Assembly: GCA_025054775.1 (NCBI GenBank)
Contig: JANWZA010000015.1
Span: forward strand, 1-64,000
Length of the DNA: 64,000 nt
Source of the DNA: Microscillaceae bacterium
Lineage (GTDB): Bacteria; Bacteroidota; Bacteroidia; Cytophagales; Microscillaceae
Reading direction: 5' to 3'
Position numbers and translations under genes: made by a program. Under the pieces are notes generated by a model. It saw only the letters and a program-made list of their open reading frames with translations, made no database searches and was not told where the DNA came from. This document shows positions 42,562 through 52,147 of this stretch, piece after piece (the first letter of the stretch is position 1; every line of letters starts with the position of its first letter).

Positions 42562-43962
42562 TTAAATGTTCAAAGCTCTATTAGCAGTAGCAGCTAAACA
42601 AGCTTCCTTAAAGGCTTCTGAGTAGGTAGGGTGAGCATGAGACATACGGGCAATGTCTTCAGCAGAGGCGCGATACTCCATAGCTACTACGGCTTCGGCA
42701 ATCATATCAGCGGCTCTGGGACCGATAATATGAACTCCCAAGATTTCATCAGTTTCTCTATCAGCTAACACCTTTACCAAGCCGTCCATATCCATACTTG
42801 CGCGAGCGCGCCCAAGTGCTTTGAAAGGAAAACTACCTACTTTGTAAGGTTTACCTTTTTCTTTGAGCTCCTCTTCGGTATAGCCTACTGCTGCTACTTC
42901 GGGCCAGGTATAAACTACGTTAGGAATAAGTAAGTAATTGATGTGTGGGCGTTGCCCTGCGATGGTTTCAGCGACAAATACTCCTTCCTCTTCGGCTTTA
43001 TGGGCAAGCATTGCTCCGCGAATTACATCACCAATAGCATAAATACCCTTTACTTTGGTTTGCAAATGCTCATCTACGGGGATACGTCCTCCTTTGTCAA
43101 GTTCGATGCCAATATTTTCTAGCCCAAGCCCTTCGGTGTAAGGTCGCCTTCCGATAGCTACCAAGCAATATTCGGCTTCAAATTGCACTTGTTTGCCCTC
43201 TTTACTTTCAGCTACTATACTTACATACTCGCCGTGGTTAGTTACAGCTGTTACTTTGTGATTGAAATAAAAATCCATATTTAATTTCTTGAGGGCTTTT
43301 TGCAGTTCTCTTCCTAAGGTCTTATCCATAGTGGGGATCATGGAGTCCAAAAATTCAATCATAGTTACTTTACAACCTAATCGGGCAAATACTGAACCCA
43401 TTTCAGAGGCAATAACGCCTGCTCCAATCACTACCATTGTTTGGGGAACAGCTTGTAAGTTAAGGGCTTCGGTAGAGGAGATGATGCGTTTCTTGTCAAT
43501 AGGAGCAAAAGGCAAGTTGATAGGTTTTGAACCTGTGGCAATAATCGTTTTTTGAGTATTGATAGTTTGACTTTCGCCTTGCGAATTAGTTATTTTGATT
43601 GTATTTGCATTAACAAACGAGCCTACGCCGTGATGTACATCAATTTTATTTTTTTTCATTAAGTAAGCTACTCCTTCGCAAGTTTCTTTTACTATTTTAT
43701 TTTTGCGAGCAATCATTTGTGGCATATCTACTCGCAAATCTTTGAGCAAAATGCCGTGTTGGGCAAATGTATGCAAGGCATTATAGTAGTGTTCTGACGA
43801 GTCAAGCAAGGCTTTGGAGGGAATACAGCCTACGTTGAGGCAAGTTCCTCCCAAAGTAGGATATTTTTCTATAATGGCGGTTTTCATTCCTAATTGTGCG
43901 GCACGAATAGCGGCAATGTAGCCTCCAGGTCCCGAGCCGATAACGGTTACATCGTAATGCAT
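42562..43962 (-). CDS. lpdA: Dihydrolipoyl dehydrogenase (E3)
   Basis: The 466-residue flavoenzyme reoxidises lipoamide in the pyruvate, 2-oxoglutarate and branched-chain dehydrogenase complexes. It has the FAD-binding VIGSGPGGYIAAIRAAQLG, redox disulfide GGTCLNVGCIPSK (C41, C46), NAD-binding VVIGAGVIASEMGSVFARLG, FAD motif YAIGDVIRGAMLAHKA and the C-terminal catalytic HAHPTYSEAF. No E1/E2 genes adjoin. A consensus promoter lies about 90 bp upstream. Confidence 0.97.
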   Translation of the reverse strand: MHYDVTVIGSGPGGYIAAIRAAQLGMKTAIIEKYPTLGGTCLNVGCIPSKALLDSSEHYYNALHTFAQHGILLKDLRVDMPQMIARKNKIVKETCEGVAYLMKKNKIDVHHGVGSFVNANTIKITNSQGESQTINTQKTIIATGSKPINLPFAPIDKKRIISSTEALNLQAVPQTMVVIGAGVIASEMGSVFARLGCKVTMIEFLDSMIPTMDKTLGRELQKALKKLNMDFYFNHKVTAVTNHGEYVSIVAESKEGKQVQFEAEYCLVAIGRRPYTEGLGLENIGIELDKGGRIPVDEHLQTKVKGIYAIGDVIRGAMLAHKAEEEGVFVAETIAGQRPHINYLLIPNVVYTWPEVAAVGYTEEELKEKGKPYKVGSFPFKALGRARASMDMDGLVKVLADRETDEILGVHIIGPRAADMIAEAVVAMEYRASAEDIARMSHAHPTYSEAFKEACLAATANRALNI

Positions 43963-44279
43963 AACTTGTATATTGTGGTTTGTAAGTGAGAAATATTAAA
44001 AAAAAAGAGAAAAGGGCAAGAAGTTCGTAAAATTAAAGATTTACGAATTCAAACCAAAAGTACAACTTTTTTGTAGGTTAGCAAAAAAGAAAATCGTTTT
44101 AATCCTTAATTTTTTAGTTACTTATGGCACATACTTTAAATAAGAGGTATGGGAATGGCATAAAATGTATGGTTTATAGAAAAACCACAAAAAAAATTGA
44201 ATCGCTAATTTTGTATTTTTGAATACCAAACACAAAGGTATGTATCATACATTTGAACCATTGCCCAATATTTTTTAGG
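43963..44279. other. Intergenic region upstream of lpd
   Basis: No gene is present. It holds the lpd promoter (44055-44085), AT-rich sequence, and a TACCTTTG match on the minus strand at 44233-44240 without a partner -33 element, which may be chance or a second start site. Confidence 0.4.
44055..44085 (-). promoter_or_regulatory. Promoter of lpd
   Basis: On the minus strand TTTG (44082-44085), a 19-nt spacer and TACTTTTG (44055-44062) match the Bacteroidota consensus exactly. A leader of about 85 nt would precede the ATG. Confidence 0.7.
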
Positions 44280-44537
44280 CTAATTCGGAGAATGAATAAC
44301 TGCGGCAATAATGAGGCAAATACCTAAAATAAGTGCGCCGGCAAGAATAGAGGCAGCTATATTGCCTTCAAAGATTTTTTCAGTGAGCTTACCTGGTGTA
44401 ACCCAATCCAGAATCTTGTAAGCTAATACTGCCATTGCTATTCCAATTGCAGAGTAAAGCAGAGTACCTAAAATACCTGTTTCAATATTAGCGGCCAAAA
44501 GGACTTGTAGTGTTATCATACGAACAATAAGTTCCAT
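44280..44537 (-). CDS. DUF350 family membrane protein
   Basis: From ATG 44537 (an upstream TTG at 44555 is less likely) the 85-residue protein has two helices: GTLLYSAIGIAMAVLAYKIL and IAASILAGALILGICLIIAA, with the linker DWVTPGKLTEKIFEGN, which is one DUF350 unit. These proteins are thought to influence membrane or envelope functions; no role is firm. It follows the desaturase gene after an 86-bp gap that contains a palindromic repeat. Confidence 0.82.
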   Translation of the reverse strand: MELIVRMITLQVLLAANIETGILGTLLYSAIGIAMAVLAYKILDWVTPGKLTEKIFEGNIAASILAGALILGICLIIAAVIHSPN

Positions 44538-44580
44538 TTTAGACAAAAAAGTCAAACTAAAAATATATCTTTATTTTGTA

Positions 44581-44612
44581 AAACTTTCCAACTCTTTAAG
44601 ACTTGGAAGAGT
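44581..44612. repeat. AACTTTCCAAGT palindrome, copy 2 (3' of the desaturase gene)
   Basis: AAACTTTCCAACTC and GACTTGGAAGAGT form an imperfect stem around TTTAA, 11 bp beyond the desaturase stop. It differs from the copies at 42469 and 62591 by two or three substitutions in each arm. Confidence 0.7.
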
Positions 44613-44623
44613 AAAAGGGGGTT

Positions 44624-45382
44624 CTAAGACATTACTCGCACCGCTTGTGGCTTCAAGCGGATAATACCAAGCCAATTCATTACCTTGATAATATAGTAAA
44701 TAGGATCGATTTCAAACCATTTCACAGCAAAATTCACACGATTAGGCAACTTATGATGGTTGTTTTGAAAAAGTTCGCCTAAGGTTAAGAAATCAAAAAA
44801 AAGCGAATTTTTAGACTTGTCGTTGTTATCAAAGTTACTGTATCCGTATTTATGCCCTGCCCAGTTTACTATAGCCCCGTGGACAGGCCCCATGAAGTAA
44901 TGAATAGGTAAAACAAGGAAAAATACCCAAGGCAGGTCAAAGTATAGGTAACAAGCAATATAAAACAAGGTGTAAAGCGTCCCCCAAGCAATACGTGAGA
45001 ACCAACTTTCAGCCCAATTTTCTAAACTTTTCCAAATATATGGTACCTCAAAGCGTGCTTCTATTTCAAGGCAATTTCGCACCAAAGCTGAATACAAATT
45101 TTTAGTTTCCCACATCATAGCAAAAATACTATGTGTATGGTGCGGAGAATGAGGATCTTTTTCAGTATCACTAAAAGCATGGTGCATCTTGTGTAAAATA
45201 CCATAGGCACGTGGACTCAAGTACGAAGAGCCTTGTCCAATATAGGTAAGCAAGCTAAAAAATTTCTCCCAAAATTTGTTCATTGTGAACATTCCATGAG
45301 CTACATACCGATGCAAAAAGAAAGATTGGCAAAATAGGGAAAAATACCAGTGAATAACAAAGAAAATAATAACAGGTAACAT
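44624..45382 (-). CDS. Acyl-CoA/lipid desaturase (fatty acid desaturase type 1)
   Basis: The 252-residue membrane enzyme has the histidine boxes HRYVAHG near residue 24, HKMHHAF near residue 66 and NNHHKLPN near residue 208, which bind the di-iron centre that introduces a double bond into fatty acyl chains using O2. Four membrane helices fit. ATG 45382 is used. A partial promoter (TACCTTTG on the minus strand near 45436-45443) lies upstream. It probably adjusts membrane fluidity. Confidence 0.9.
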   Translation of the reverse strand: MLPVIIFFVIHWYFSLFCQSFFLHRYVAHGMFTMNKFWEKFFSLLTYIGQGSSYLSPRAYGILHKMHHAFSDTEKDPHSPHHTHSIFAMMWETKNLYSALVRNCLEIEARFEVPYIWKSLENWAESWFSRIAWGTLYTLFYIACYLYFDLPWVFFLVLPIHYFMGPVHGAIVNWAGHKYGYSNFDNNDKSKNSLFFDFLTLGELFQNNHHKLPNRVNFAVKWFEIDPIYYIIKVMNWLGIIRLKPQAVRVMS

Positions 45383-45534
45383 CAAAAATAACGATAATTT
45401 TAATTTTACTAAAACAATAATTACTTTTTGAACAACAAAGGTATGCTGTCCTTGTGTACAAATATAGCAAACTTTGTGAAAGTTACAAAAACTTACAAAA
45501 AAATATTCAAATTTTTTAAGAAAAGATTAAGTTA

Positions 45535-45918
45535 TTAGTTATGTTCTTTGACTTTTTCTGTAAAATGAATGAAATCACATATTTTACGGTCTATAACTTC
45601 CACTTCTTGAGCTCTGAGCGTATCCCCTTTTTTAATCAAATATTTGTGAAAGTGCATTAAAGCAGCAGATATAATTTTCATTTCTTGCAAAGAAATTACA
45701 AATTTTTTTTGTTCACCTTTCTCTTGGGTAGTATCTTCATGTAAAATATTTGGCTGATTTTGAGGCTGTTCTATCTCTGAGTTATAGTTTTTTCCAAGAT
45801 TGTTCTCAATTGTTTGACTTTCTGGCTGGCTCTCTATAAGAGAATTTGTTTTATTTCCTAACCATTCCCAAGTCTTTTCTAAAATCAATTTAGGTGAAAT
45901 TATACTAATTTTTGCCAT
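45535..45918 (-). CDS. Hypothetical protein
   Basis: The 127-residue product from ATG 45918 has a short N-terminal helical part, a Gln/Asn/Glu-rich low-complexity linker, and a C-terminal helical segment (ISLQEMKIISAALMHFHKYL). No family is recognised. It is divergent from the sigma-54 activator gene with 160 bp between starts, so the activator may control it. Confidence 0.6.
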   Translation of the reverse strand: MAKISIISPKLILEKTWEWLGNKTNSLIESQPESQTIENNLGKNYNSEIEQPQNQPNILHEDTTQEKGEQKKFVISLQEMKIISAALMHFHKYLIKKGDTLRAQEVEVIDRKICDFIHFTEKVKEHN

Positions 45919-46078
45919 ACTATTCAAACCGAGAAAACATGTGTTTTTTGCAAAATAAATATAAACTAAAAATAGTTCCTGAAAAATAAAAAAGGAACTA
46001 AACGAACTGCATTATCCTTATACTATAAGATTAGCAAAAATTTAATTTAATTATTTTTTAATCTAAACTAATAAACAC

Positions 46079-47383
46079 GTGATAGATCCAGAGCAAATAC
46101 AAGCCGTTAAACGCAGATTTGATATTATAGGCAACTCTCCCCTCTTAAACCAAGCCATAGAGCGAGCCATTCTTGTAGCAAACACTGACGTTTCTGTATT
46201 AATCACAGGCGAAAGTGGAAGCGGGAAGGAGTCTTTTTCTAAAATTATTCACAATTTAAGCCACCGTAAGAACAATAAGTTCATTGCTATTAATTGTGGG
46301 GCCTTGCCTGAAGGTACTATCAATTCAGAACTTTTTGGTCATGAAAAAGGAGCGTTTACAGGGGCAGCCGAAATGCGCAAAGGGTATTTTGAAGAGGCAA
46401 ATGGAGGTACTATCTTCTTGGATGAAATCGGTGAAATGCCTGCTGAAACACAAGCCCGCCTGCTCCGCGTATTAGAGTATGGAGAGTTTATTCGTGTAGG
46501 CTCATCTAAGGTACTCAAAACCGATGTGCGTATAATTGCGGCAACTAACGTGAACTTATTAGAAGCTATTGAACAAAAAAAATTCCGAGAGGATTTATAC
46601 TATCGCCTTAGCACTATGCCTATTTATGTCCCTCCTTTGCGTGAGCGTGGAAATGATATACTTTTGCTATTTAGAAAATTTGCTACCGATTTCGCTGAAA
46701 AATACTGTACTCGCCCCATAGAACTTAATGAAGCCGCTAAACAAACTTTGCTCTCCTTTCGATTTCCAGGAAACATCCGCCAACTGAAAAATCTTGTAGA
46801 GCAACTTTCAGTTTTGGAATATGACCGTGTAATTACTCCTGAAATGTTGCTCAAAGCTATGCCCCAAGAGCAACGCCAAAATGCATTGACCTTAGCCTCT
46901 CCCAAGTTTAACAGCCAAGCAGATATGAACGAACGCGATATCTTTTACAAAATCCTGTTAGATATGCGTAAAGATCTAGCTGAATTGAAAAAATTAGTGT
47001 TACAACTTCTTCAAAGTGGCAGCAGCCTCTCACCCAATGTAATCCAGGCACGCAAAGAGCTTTTTGCAGGGCTACCTAATACTGAACAAGTACCCACCTT
47101 TGGTATGAATAATCTTAATTCCACCTTACTTTTGACAGACTCAACCACCAATCCTTTACCCAAAACCATAGATATTAGCAATAACATACAAAACAAAAAT
47201 ATTACTATTCAAGACGTATCTCACGAAGAGACAAGTGACTCCCTTTCTATTGAGCAGAAAGAAAAAGAACTCATTATCAAAGCCTTACAAAAACACAAAA
47301 ATCGCAGAAAACCTGCTGCAGAGGAGTTAGGAGTTTCAGAAAGAACTCTCTATCGTAAAATTAAACAATATGATATTGAATAA
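46079..47383 (+). CDS. Sigma-54-dependent activator without sensor domain
   Basis: The 434-residue protein starts at a GTG just after an in-frame stop. The AAA+ domain has Walker A GESGSGKES at 44-52, the sigma-54-contacting GAFTGA at 91-96, FLDEIGEMPAETQARLLRVL and the arginine-finger region IYVPPLRERGND. A linker of about 150 residues leads to a Fis-type HTH (PAAEELGVSERTLYRKIKQY). There is no receiver, GAF or PAS input domain, so it is either constitutive or controlled by a separate protein, as in the PspF/HrpR class. Confidence 0.94.
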   Translation: MIDPEQIQAVKRRFDIIGNSPLLNQAIERAILVANTDVSVLITGESGSGKESFSKIIHNLSHRKNNKFIAINCGALPEGTINSELFGHEKGAFTGAAEMRKGYFEEANGGTIFLDEIGEMPAETQARLLRVLEYGEFIRVGSSKVLKTDVRIIAATNVNLLEAIEQKKFREDLYYRLSTMPIYVPPLRERGNDILLLFRKFATDFAEKYCTRPIELNEAAKQTLLSFRFPGNIRQLKNLVEQLSVLEYDRVITPEMLLKAMPQEQRQNALTLASPKFNSQADMNERDIFYKILLDMRKDLAELKKLVLQLLQSGSSLSPNVIQARKELFAGLPNTEQVPTFGMNNLNSTLLLTDSTTNPLPKTIDISNNIQNKNITIQDVSHEETSDSLSIEQKEKELIIKALQKHKNRRKPAAEELGVSERTLYRKIKQYDIE

Positions 47384-47542
47384 CTTCAATAGTTCTCCTC
47401 CTAAAACCGGATTTTAATAAAAAATTTATACTGAAAAACTACAATTAGCTTCTATCGGTTTTATTCTAAAATGTATGATGGCTATTTAGTATAATAACTA
47501 AAAAGTTTTTGCTTTTTGTGTTATGAGCGAAACAAAGTAAAT

Positions 47543-47930
47543 TGTTCTTATTGTCTTAGGTAAAGGTAGTAAAAAATGAATAGTCGTAAAAAAAGAAGAA
47601 ACACACAACTTTTTGTGTAGAAATTGTGGCAAGTAACTTCAGAGCCATTACAAGTATTAAGGTACTAATCCTACTATCAAAAATTTATCAAAAACTCAAA
47701 CACTCGCAAATAGATGCGTGTTGCACTGATGCCTAGAAGACATTTACCAAGTGTTAGCTAGGGAAATTATCAAGTCAGTAAGGCTCATACTAAGCCTAAT
47801 AGAAGCATAAATACTTGCTTGCGAGTCAGAAACAGGCGATTAGTCCGAAAAACTATTTGTTTTCTCCCAAAGAGGGACTTCTGTTAAAATTATGTTTCAA
47901 CATAGAAATTACCACTATCCTGTATTCTAA
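47543..47930 (+). pseudogene. Decayed IS1-family insAB remnant
   Basis: The fragments are CSYC and KVVKN (InsA zinc ribbon), NFLCRNCGK followed by a TAA stop, LQSHYKY, NPTIKNL, then after a deletion INTCLRVRNRRLVRKTICF and KIMFQHRNYHYPVF with its stop (InsB end). Frames change several times. It lies between the sigma-54 activator and the DUF4153 gene, ending 15 bp before the latter's stop. It belongs to the same subfamily as the remnant at 23841-24340 and shares with it the nonsense codon after CGK. Confidence 0.75.
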
Positions 47931-47944
47931 ACCCTCACCCAAAT

Positions 47945-49819
47945 TTAATAATGCTTTCGTTTTATCAATATTTCTACTGACAGCCACACAATTCTATACT
48001 TGGGTTTAGCTGTACCTTCTCTTTGAGTTTGCACATCTCTAAACAAGAAATAAAATTTACCTTGTTCATTTTCAAAAGTTCTTTCAAGATCGCTTTTGGC
48101 TACTTCGTAGTTATTAGTTTTGTATTTTTGGTGCAGTTGTTCTATCCAAGTATTGGCATCAAATTTTACCAAAATTATTTCTTCTTTGTTTTCACTTTCA
48201 GCAGTTAGGATTATTTCGTTATTTTCATTCAATACAAGTTGGTATTTTATACTTTCTATTTTTATAGTTTCCTTTTGTTCTGTTCGGCTGTTAGGGTTTC
48301 GGTTGAGATTAAACTTAAGCCAATAATCATAACCGCTCACCTTAAAATAAGTGTAATTTTCACGTGTGCCAAAATTAACAAAAGGAGAATTACTGCTCAC
48401 TTTTTCATTGATTTGGTTGAAAAAGGGTAAATTCGCCACAAGTGCCTCACTGCGTTCCCAACTGTTTTGTAGTGCGTTTTTGGATTGTTGTTTTACCAGA
48501 AGGCTGTCTATGGGCTGTTTGAAGTACGGTTGTAACCAATATTCCTTGCGTCTTTGGCAAAAATAGCGAATAATAGAGCGAATATTTTCAGAGTCTTCAA
48601 AAGAAAGTTGGCTATTCTTGGGCAGATTAGTCAGATAGCCTCCTTCGCTAATTACTTGCAATTTCTTGAAAGTTTGATGCAAGCGATTGAGTTGGCTTTG
48701 ATTAGAAACATAAAATGCTCCCCAAAAACCAAAAGAACTCAACAACGCCACCGCTGCCAACGAAATAGGAATTACTTTGATGCCTTTCGCTTTGCTAAAC
48801 AAAAAATAAAGACAAATCCCTAACAACCACAAACCCAAAACTAACACAAAATATCGTTGCTCTGTAAAGCCATAGTCGCTAATACGTCTACCAATAGCCA
48901 CGAAATGTAGCCCAATTAAGGGCAGAAGAGCAAAGTAAAAACCACGTACGTACAATTTTATCCATTTGTTATCTGCCGTTTCTTGGATAGGCGCTGTGAG
49001 CAACAGCGAAAAAATGCCTACAATAGAAAATACCAAAATTAAATATACTACCCAGCCTTTGGGCAAATCAAATTCAATCAAAATTTTGATACCATACGCA
49101 TATAAAATAGCCAAATAGATACCTACCAACGGCAAAAGTACATACTGTGTAAAGATTTTTAGCCCTTTGGGATAAAAGGTACTTTCGTTAAGTGCTTGAA
49201 AATCCTGTGGAACACCCGCCAAGAAAAACCACGTATTAAAGAAAAAAGCAATTATTCCAAAAATTTGCCCAAATATTCGTGTCTCTATATTTGCATTAAA
49301 AAGCACATTCAAAGCTCCCAAAGCGATAGAAATTCCTGCATATAGCACTCCTGCATATAACACTGAGAGTAAAAAGCGTGAAAACAGTGTTTCGTTGTAT
49401 TGCCAAAAGCCGTTCGGTTCGTTGTGTCTGAGGTAAGGGGCAAAAGCAGCAAATAAATGAGAAAATAAAAAAAATAATATCATTCTTAGTACACTTTCTA
49501 AATTATCCAAACTCTTAGGCAAACTAAAATAATACGCTAACAACAATACAGCTCCTACTAAAGGCAATAACCACTGTCGGGATTTTTGCTCAAGGTACCG
49601 CTCTGCCAAAATGGTAAGCGAATACAACCAAGAAATCCCTAATAAACTACAAAAAAACGCACTTAATAACTTTTGGTCTTGTAAGTCGCCACTCTCAGCT
49701 TCTAGTAACCATACCCAAAAAAAAGAGGCTAAAAAAGCACTCAACAGCACGAAAGGAAAGCGAGCCGCACTCTGACGTGCCTCACTTATGATTTGATTGA
49801 AGGAAAATCTAGGAAGCAT
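47945..49819 (-). CDS. DUF4153 family membrane protein
   Basis: The 624-residue protein has about 11-12 membrane helices in the first 400 residues (ARFPFVLLSAFLASFFWVWL onward, with ESVLRMILFFLFSHLFAAFA), then a soluble C-terminal part of about 200 residues. That is the DUF4153 layout. The function is unknown. The stop codon is followed by the IS1 remnant. Confidence 0.82.
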   Translation of the reverse strand: MLPRFSFNQIISEARQSAARFPFVLLSAFLASFFWVWLLEAESGDLQDQKLLSAFFCSLLGISWLYSLTILAERYLEQKSRQWLLPLVGAVLLLAYYFSLPKSLDNLESVLRMILFFLFSHLFAAFAPYLRHNEPNGFWQYNETLFSRFLLSVLYAGVLYAGISIALGALNVLFNANIETRIFGQIFGIIAFFFNTWFFLAGVPQDFQALNESTFYPKGLKIFTQYVLLPLVGIYLAILYAYGIKILIEFDLPKGWVVYLILVFSIVGIFSLLLTAPIQETADNKWIKLYVRGFYFALLPLIGLHFVAIGRRISDYGFTEQRYFVLVLGLWLLGICLYFLFSKAKGIKVIPISLAAVALLSSFGFWGAFYVSNQSQLNRLHQTFKKLQVISEGGYLTNLPKNSQLSFEDSENIRSIIRYFCQRRKEYWLQPYFKQPIDSLLVKQQSKNALQNSWERSEALVANLPFFNQINEKVSSNSPFVNFGTRENYTYFKVSGYDYWLKFNLNRNPNSRTEQKETIKIESIKYQLVLNENNEIILTAESENKEEIILVKFDANTWIEQLHQKYKTNNYEVAKSDLERTFENEQGKFYFLFRDVQTQREGTAKPKYRIVWLSVEILIKRKHY

Positions 49820-49876
49820 GAATACCGTAAAGTCAAATGAACAGACAAAAGCATGAAGAATATTTGCTAATTTAGT

Positions 49877-51397
49877 TTACTTTATCAATACAAATTCAAT
49901 TCTACGATTTTTAGCTTTATTTTCGGGGGTATCATTAGGAGCAATGGGTTTACTTTCGCCAAAACCTTGATAAGTGATGCGTTCCTTGTTAATACCTTTT
50001 TGTATGAGGTAATTAGCCACAGCTTGAGCGCGATTTTGCGAAAGTAGTAAATTTTTTTGCTCGTTTCCGTCGCTGTCAGTATGTCCGCTAATATCAATTT
50101 TTACATATTGTGCAATTTTAAGATATTCCACCAACTCGTCCAGTTCGGAAAAATACTGTGGTTTGATGTCAAACTTATCAAAGTCAAACAAGATATTCTT
50201 GACAAAGGGTTCGTTAAGTTTGATTTTGGTATTACTTTGCGAGGAGATTTTGCTAATATTTTCCATATCTTCAAAATAAGTCTGTACGAAGGTAGGTAGT
50301 CCAAGAGTAGCTCGTCTACCTTTAAGATCCACGGCTTGGGGTTCAAATTGGCAGTCTTTGCCTTTTTGGTTAGGTTTTTGGATGGCCTCCAAAAAATTAC
50401 TTCCATAAACAGAAACATAAATTTTACCGTCATTTCCAAGTTGCAAAGCTCCTGCCCATCCCGAGAGTTCAGCTACTTTGTAGCGAGAGGCTTGTATAGC
50501 TTCTGCGGTAGGTTGGCTCAAATCAAATTGAAACAAGGTTTGGATTTGCCCTGCTGTTCCATACATTTTTGTTCCATCAGAAGAGAACTCAATACCATAA
50601 GGGCGTGCATCTCCTTCAATTGGAATTTTGATATAGTTACTCAACTTTCCTGTTTGGTTGTCAAAGTCAAAAAGTTCAAAAATATGCAGTCCTTTCACGG
50701 CAGCAGCCAATTTTTTACCATCAGGAGAGGCTTTTAGGTAACCAATGGCTTGGTCTGGGTTGTCGCCGTGCATTTCTCCAATTTTTGTAATGATAGGTGT
50801 GGTTTGTAGTCCCTCTTCGGTAAGCAAATAAGCATAATATTCTTGACTATTCCATTTGTGGGTAATAATCCAAATATCGCGATTGTTTTTATGCCTTACG
50901 GCAGTAATTTTCTCGTCGGTAGGTGCAAGCAAAGGTTTGTTTTTTTCTATTACTCTTCCTAGTCCATTTTCTGCTTGGAGGTCAACAAGGTTATATCTTA
51001 CACCGTTTTCACCACCTGAGTGATCTACGGTAAAGACATAGAAAATAGTAGGATTGTTAGGTTTTGGTACAATAACACCAGACTGGGTAGCTGAAACATC
51101 ACCTAGTAAATCTTCTCCGTTTCTCATTACTTCGTGGTTTTTATTCCAAATGGTAATGCCATCAGTGTAAAAAAGGAGTTTGCCTTGTTGGTCGCAAATA
51201 GTGGCACAGCCTTCTATGGTATTGAGCATGCCGTCAGTAAGGGCAATTGGCTTTCCTTGGCTGAAATCTACTCCTGCATTTTCCCCAAAGTACCAAATAT
51301 TAGCTTCGGCTTGAGCTAATATCCTTTGAGGGCAAATAATAGAAATACACCCTGTGGTAATCAAACCTGTGAATAGTACAAGCAAATGGGCTTTCAT
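49877..51397 (-). CDS. OmpA-family outer-membrane protein with beta-propeller-like N-terminal part
   Basis: The 506-residue protein has a signal peptide; cleavage near RILAQA or lipidation at C17 (ITTGC) are both possible. A propeller-like region follows (ANIWYFGENAGVDFSQGKPI, GVIVPKPNNPTIFYVFTVD, GKKLAAAVKGLHIFELFDFD). From residue 388 the OmpA peptidoglycan-binding domain follows: NILFDFDKFDIKPQYFSELD, VKIDISGHTDSDGNEQKNLL, LSQNRAQAVANYLI and NRRIEFVLIK. It should tie the outer membrane to peptidoglycan. This architecture is common near type IX secretion and gliding factors, but no such gene adjoins. Confidence 0.9.
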   Translation of the reverse strand: MKAHLLVLFTGLITTGCISIICPQRILAQAEANIWYFGENAGVDFSQGKPIALTDGMLNTIEGCATICDQQGKLLFYTDGITIWNKNHEVMRNGEDLLGDVSATQSGVIVPKPNNPTIFYVFTVDHSGGENGVRYNLVDLQAENGLGRVIEKNKPLLAPTDEKITAVRHKNNRDIWIITHKWNSQEYYAYLLTEEGLQTTPIITKIGEMHGDNPDQAIGYLKASPDGKKLAAAVKGLHIFELFDFDNQTGKLSNYIKIPIEGDARPYGIEFSSDGTKMYGTAGQIQTLFQFDLSQPTAEAIQASRYKVAELSGWAGALQLGNDGKIYVSVYGSNFLEAIQKPNQKGKDCQFEPQAVDLKGRRATLGLPTFVQTYFEDMENISKISSQSNTKIKLNEPFVKNILFDFDKFDIKPQYFSELDELVEYLKIAQYVKIDISGHTDSDGNEQKNLLLSQNRAQAVANYLIQKGINKERITYQGFGESKPIAPNDTPENKAKNRRIEFVLIK

Positions 51398-51436
51398 TGA
51401 TTCTAGGTTTAGAACTAAGCTGAAAGTTAGGAAAAT

Positions 51437-52123
51437 TTATTTATTTTTAGGTTTTGTGGCTAAAAAATTTTTTAAGTAAAGGGGTTCAAAATAAGCAAGA
51501 TTTTCAAATTTCTGATTATCAAAGGCTTGTTGGGCTAAAAAACCAACAGCTCGTGCTGTTGGAGCAAAGTGCCTATCAAAAAAAGCCTGCGGCGAATAAG
51601 CAAACAAAGGTTTGGCTTTGGCTACTCCATCACCTATAAAAAATACTTTTTGAGTTTGTAACATTTCTGCAAAGCTATTAGGTTGCAAAATGAGGGCTTG
51701 CGTAGGCAGGATGTTGTTCAGTTGGCTGTCCCAAATTCCACAATACACTTCCATACGGCGAGCATCGATCATGGGACAGACCCAAAAATCTTTTTGTGGT
51801 ATATTTTGAAGTGCCTGCCATGCCATGGCTTTCAAAGTAGGAATAGCGATAAGTGGTTTGTGTAAGGCAAAGCATAGCCCTTTGGCAGTAGAAACACCAA
51901 TTCGCAAGCCTGTATAAGAACCAGGGCCTTGCGAAACAGCTATGGCATCAAGGTCTGTAAATTGCCAGTTTGCCCATGCCAATTGTTGCTCTATCAGGGG
52001 TGTAAGCAACGAGGCATGGTTGTAATCCCTGAAAATGTTTGTTTCTGTTATGCACTTACCCTCATCAGTAAGAGCTACAGAACAAACGCTAGTAGCAGTT
52101 TCTATGCTCAGAATTTTTGCCAT
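51437..52123 (-). CDS. tsaB: tRNA t6A threonylcarbamoyladenosine biosynthesis protein TsaB
   Basis: The 228-residue protein has the N-terminal ILSIETATSVCSVALTDEG, the SLLTPLIEQQL segment and the signature AVSQGPGSYTGLRIGVSTAKG near residue 62. TsaB pairs with TsaD to make the essential t6A modification on ANN-decoding tRNAs. It is full length. Neighbours (OmpA protein and TPR protein) are unrelated. Confidence 0.96.
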   Translation of the reverse strand: MAKILSIETATSVCSVALTDEGKCITETNIFRDYNHASLLTPLIEQQLAWANWQFTDLDAIAVSQGPGSYTGLRIGVSTAKGLCFALHKPLIAIPTLKAMAWQALQNIPQKDFWVCPMIDARRMEVYCGIWDSQLNNILPTQALILQPNSFAEMLQTQKVFFIGDGVAKAKPLFAYSPQAFFDRHFAPTARAVGFLAQQAFDNQKFENLAYFEPLYLKNFLATKPKNK

Positions 52124-52147
52124 ATAGCAAATTTACCAGTAAAATGC

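Noticed and set aside
47815-48009. 64-codon plus-strand ORF
   Set aside because: Its first half is a shifted frame of the IS1 insB remnant and the rest is antisense to the DUF4153 gene.
50336-50737. 133-codon plus-strand ORF antisense to the OmpA gene
   Set aside because: It lies wholly within a clearly coding minus-strand gene and shows no domain or signal of its own.
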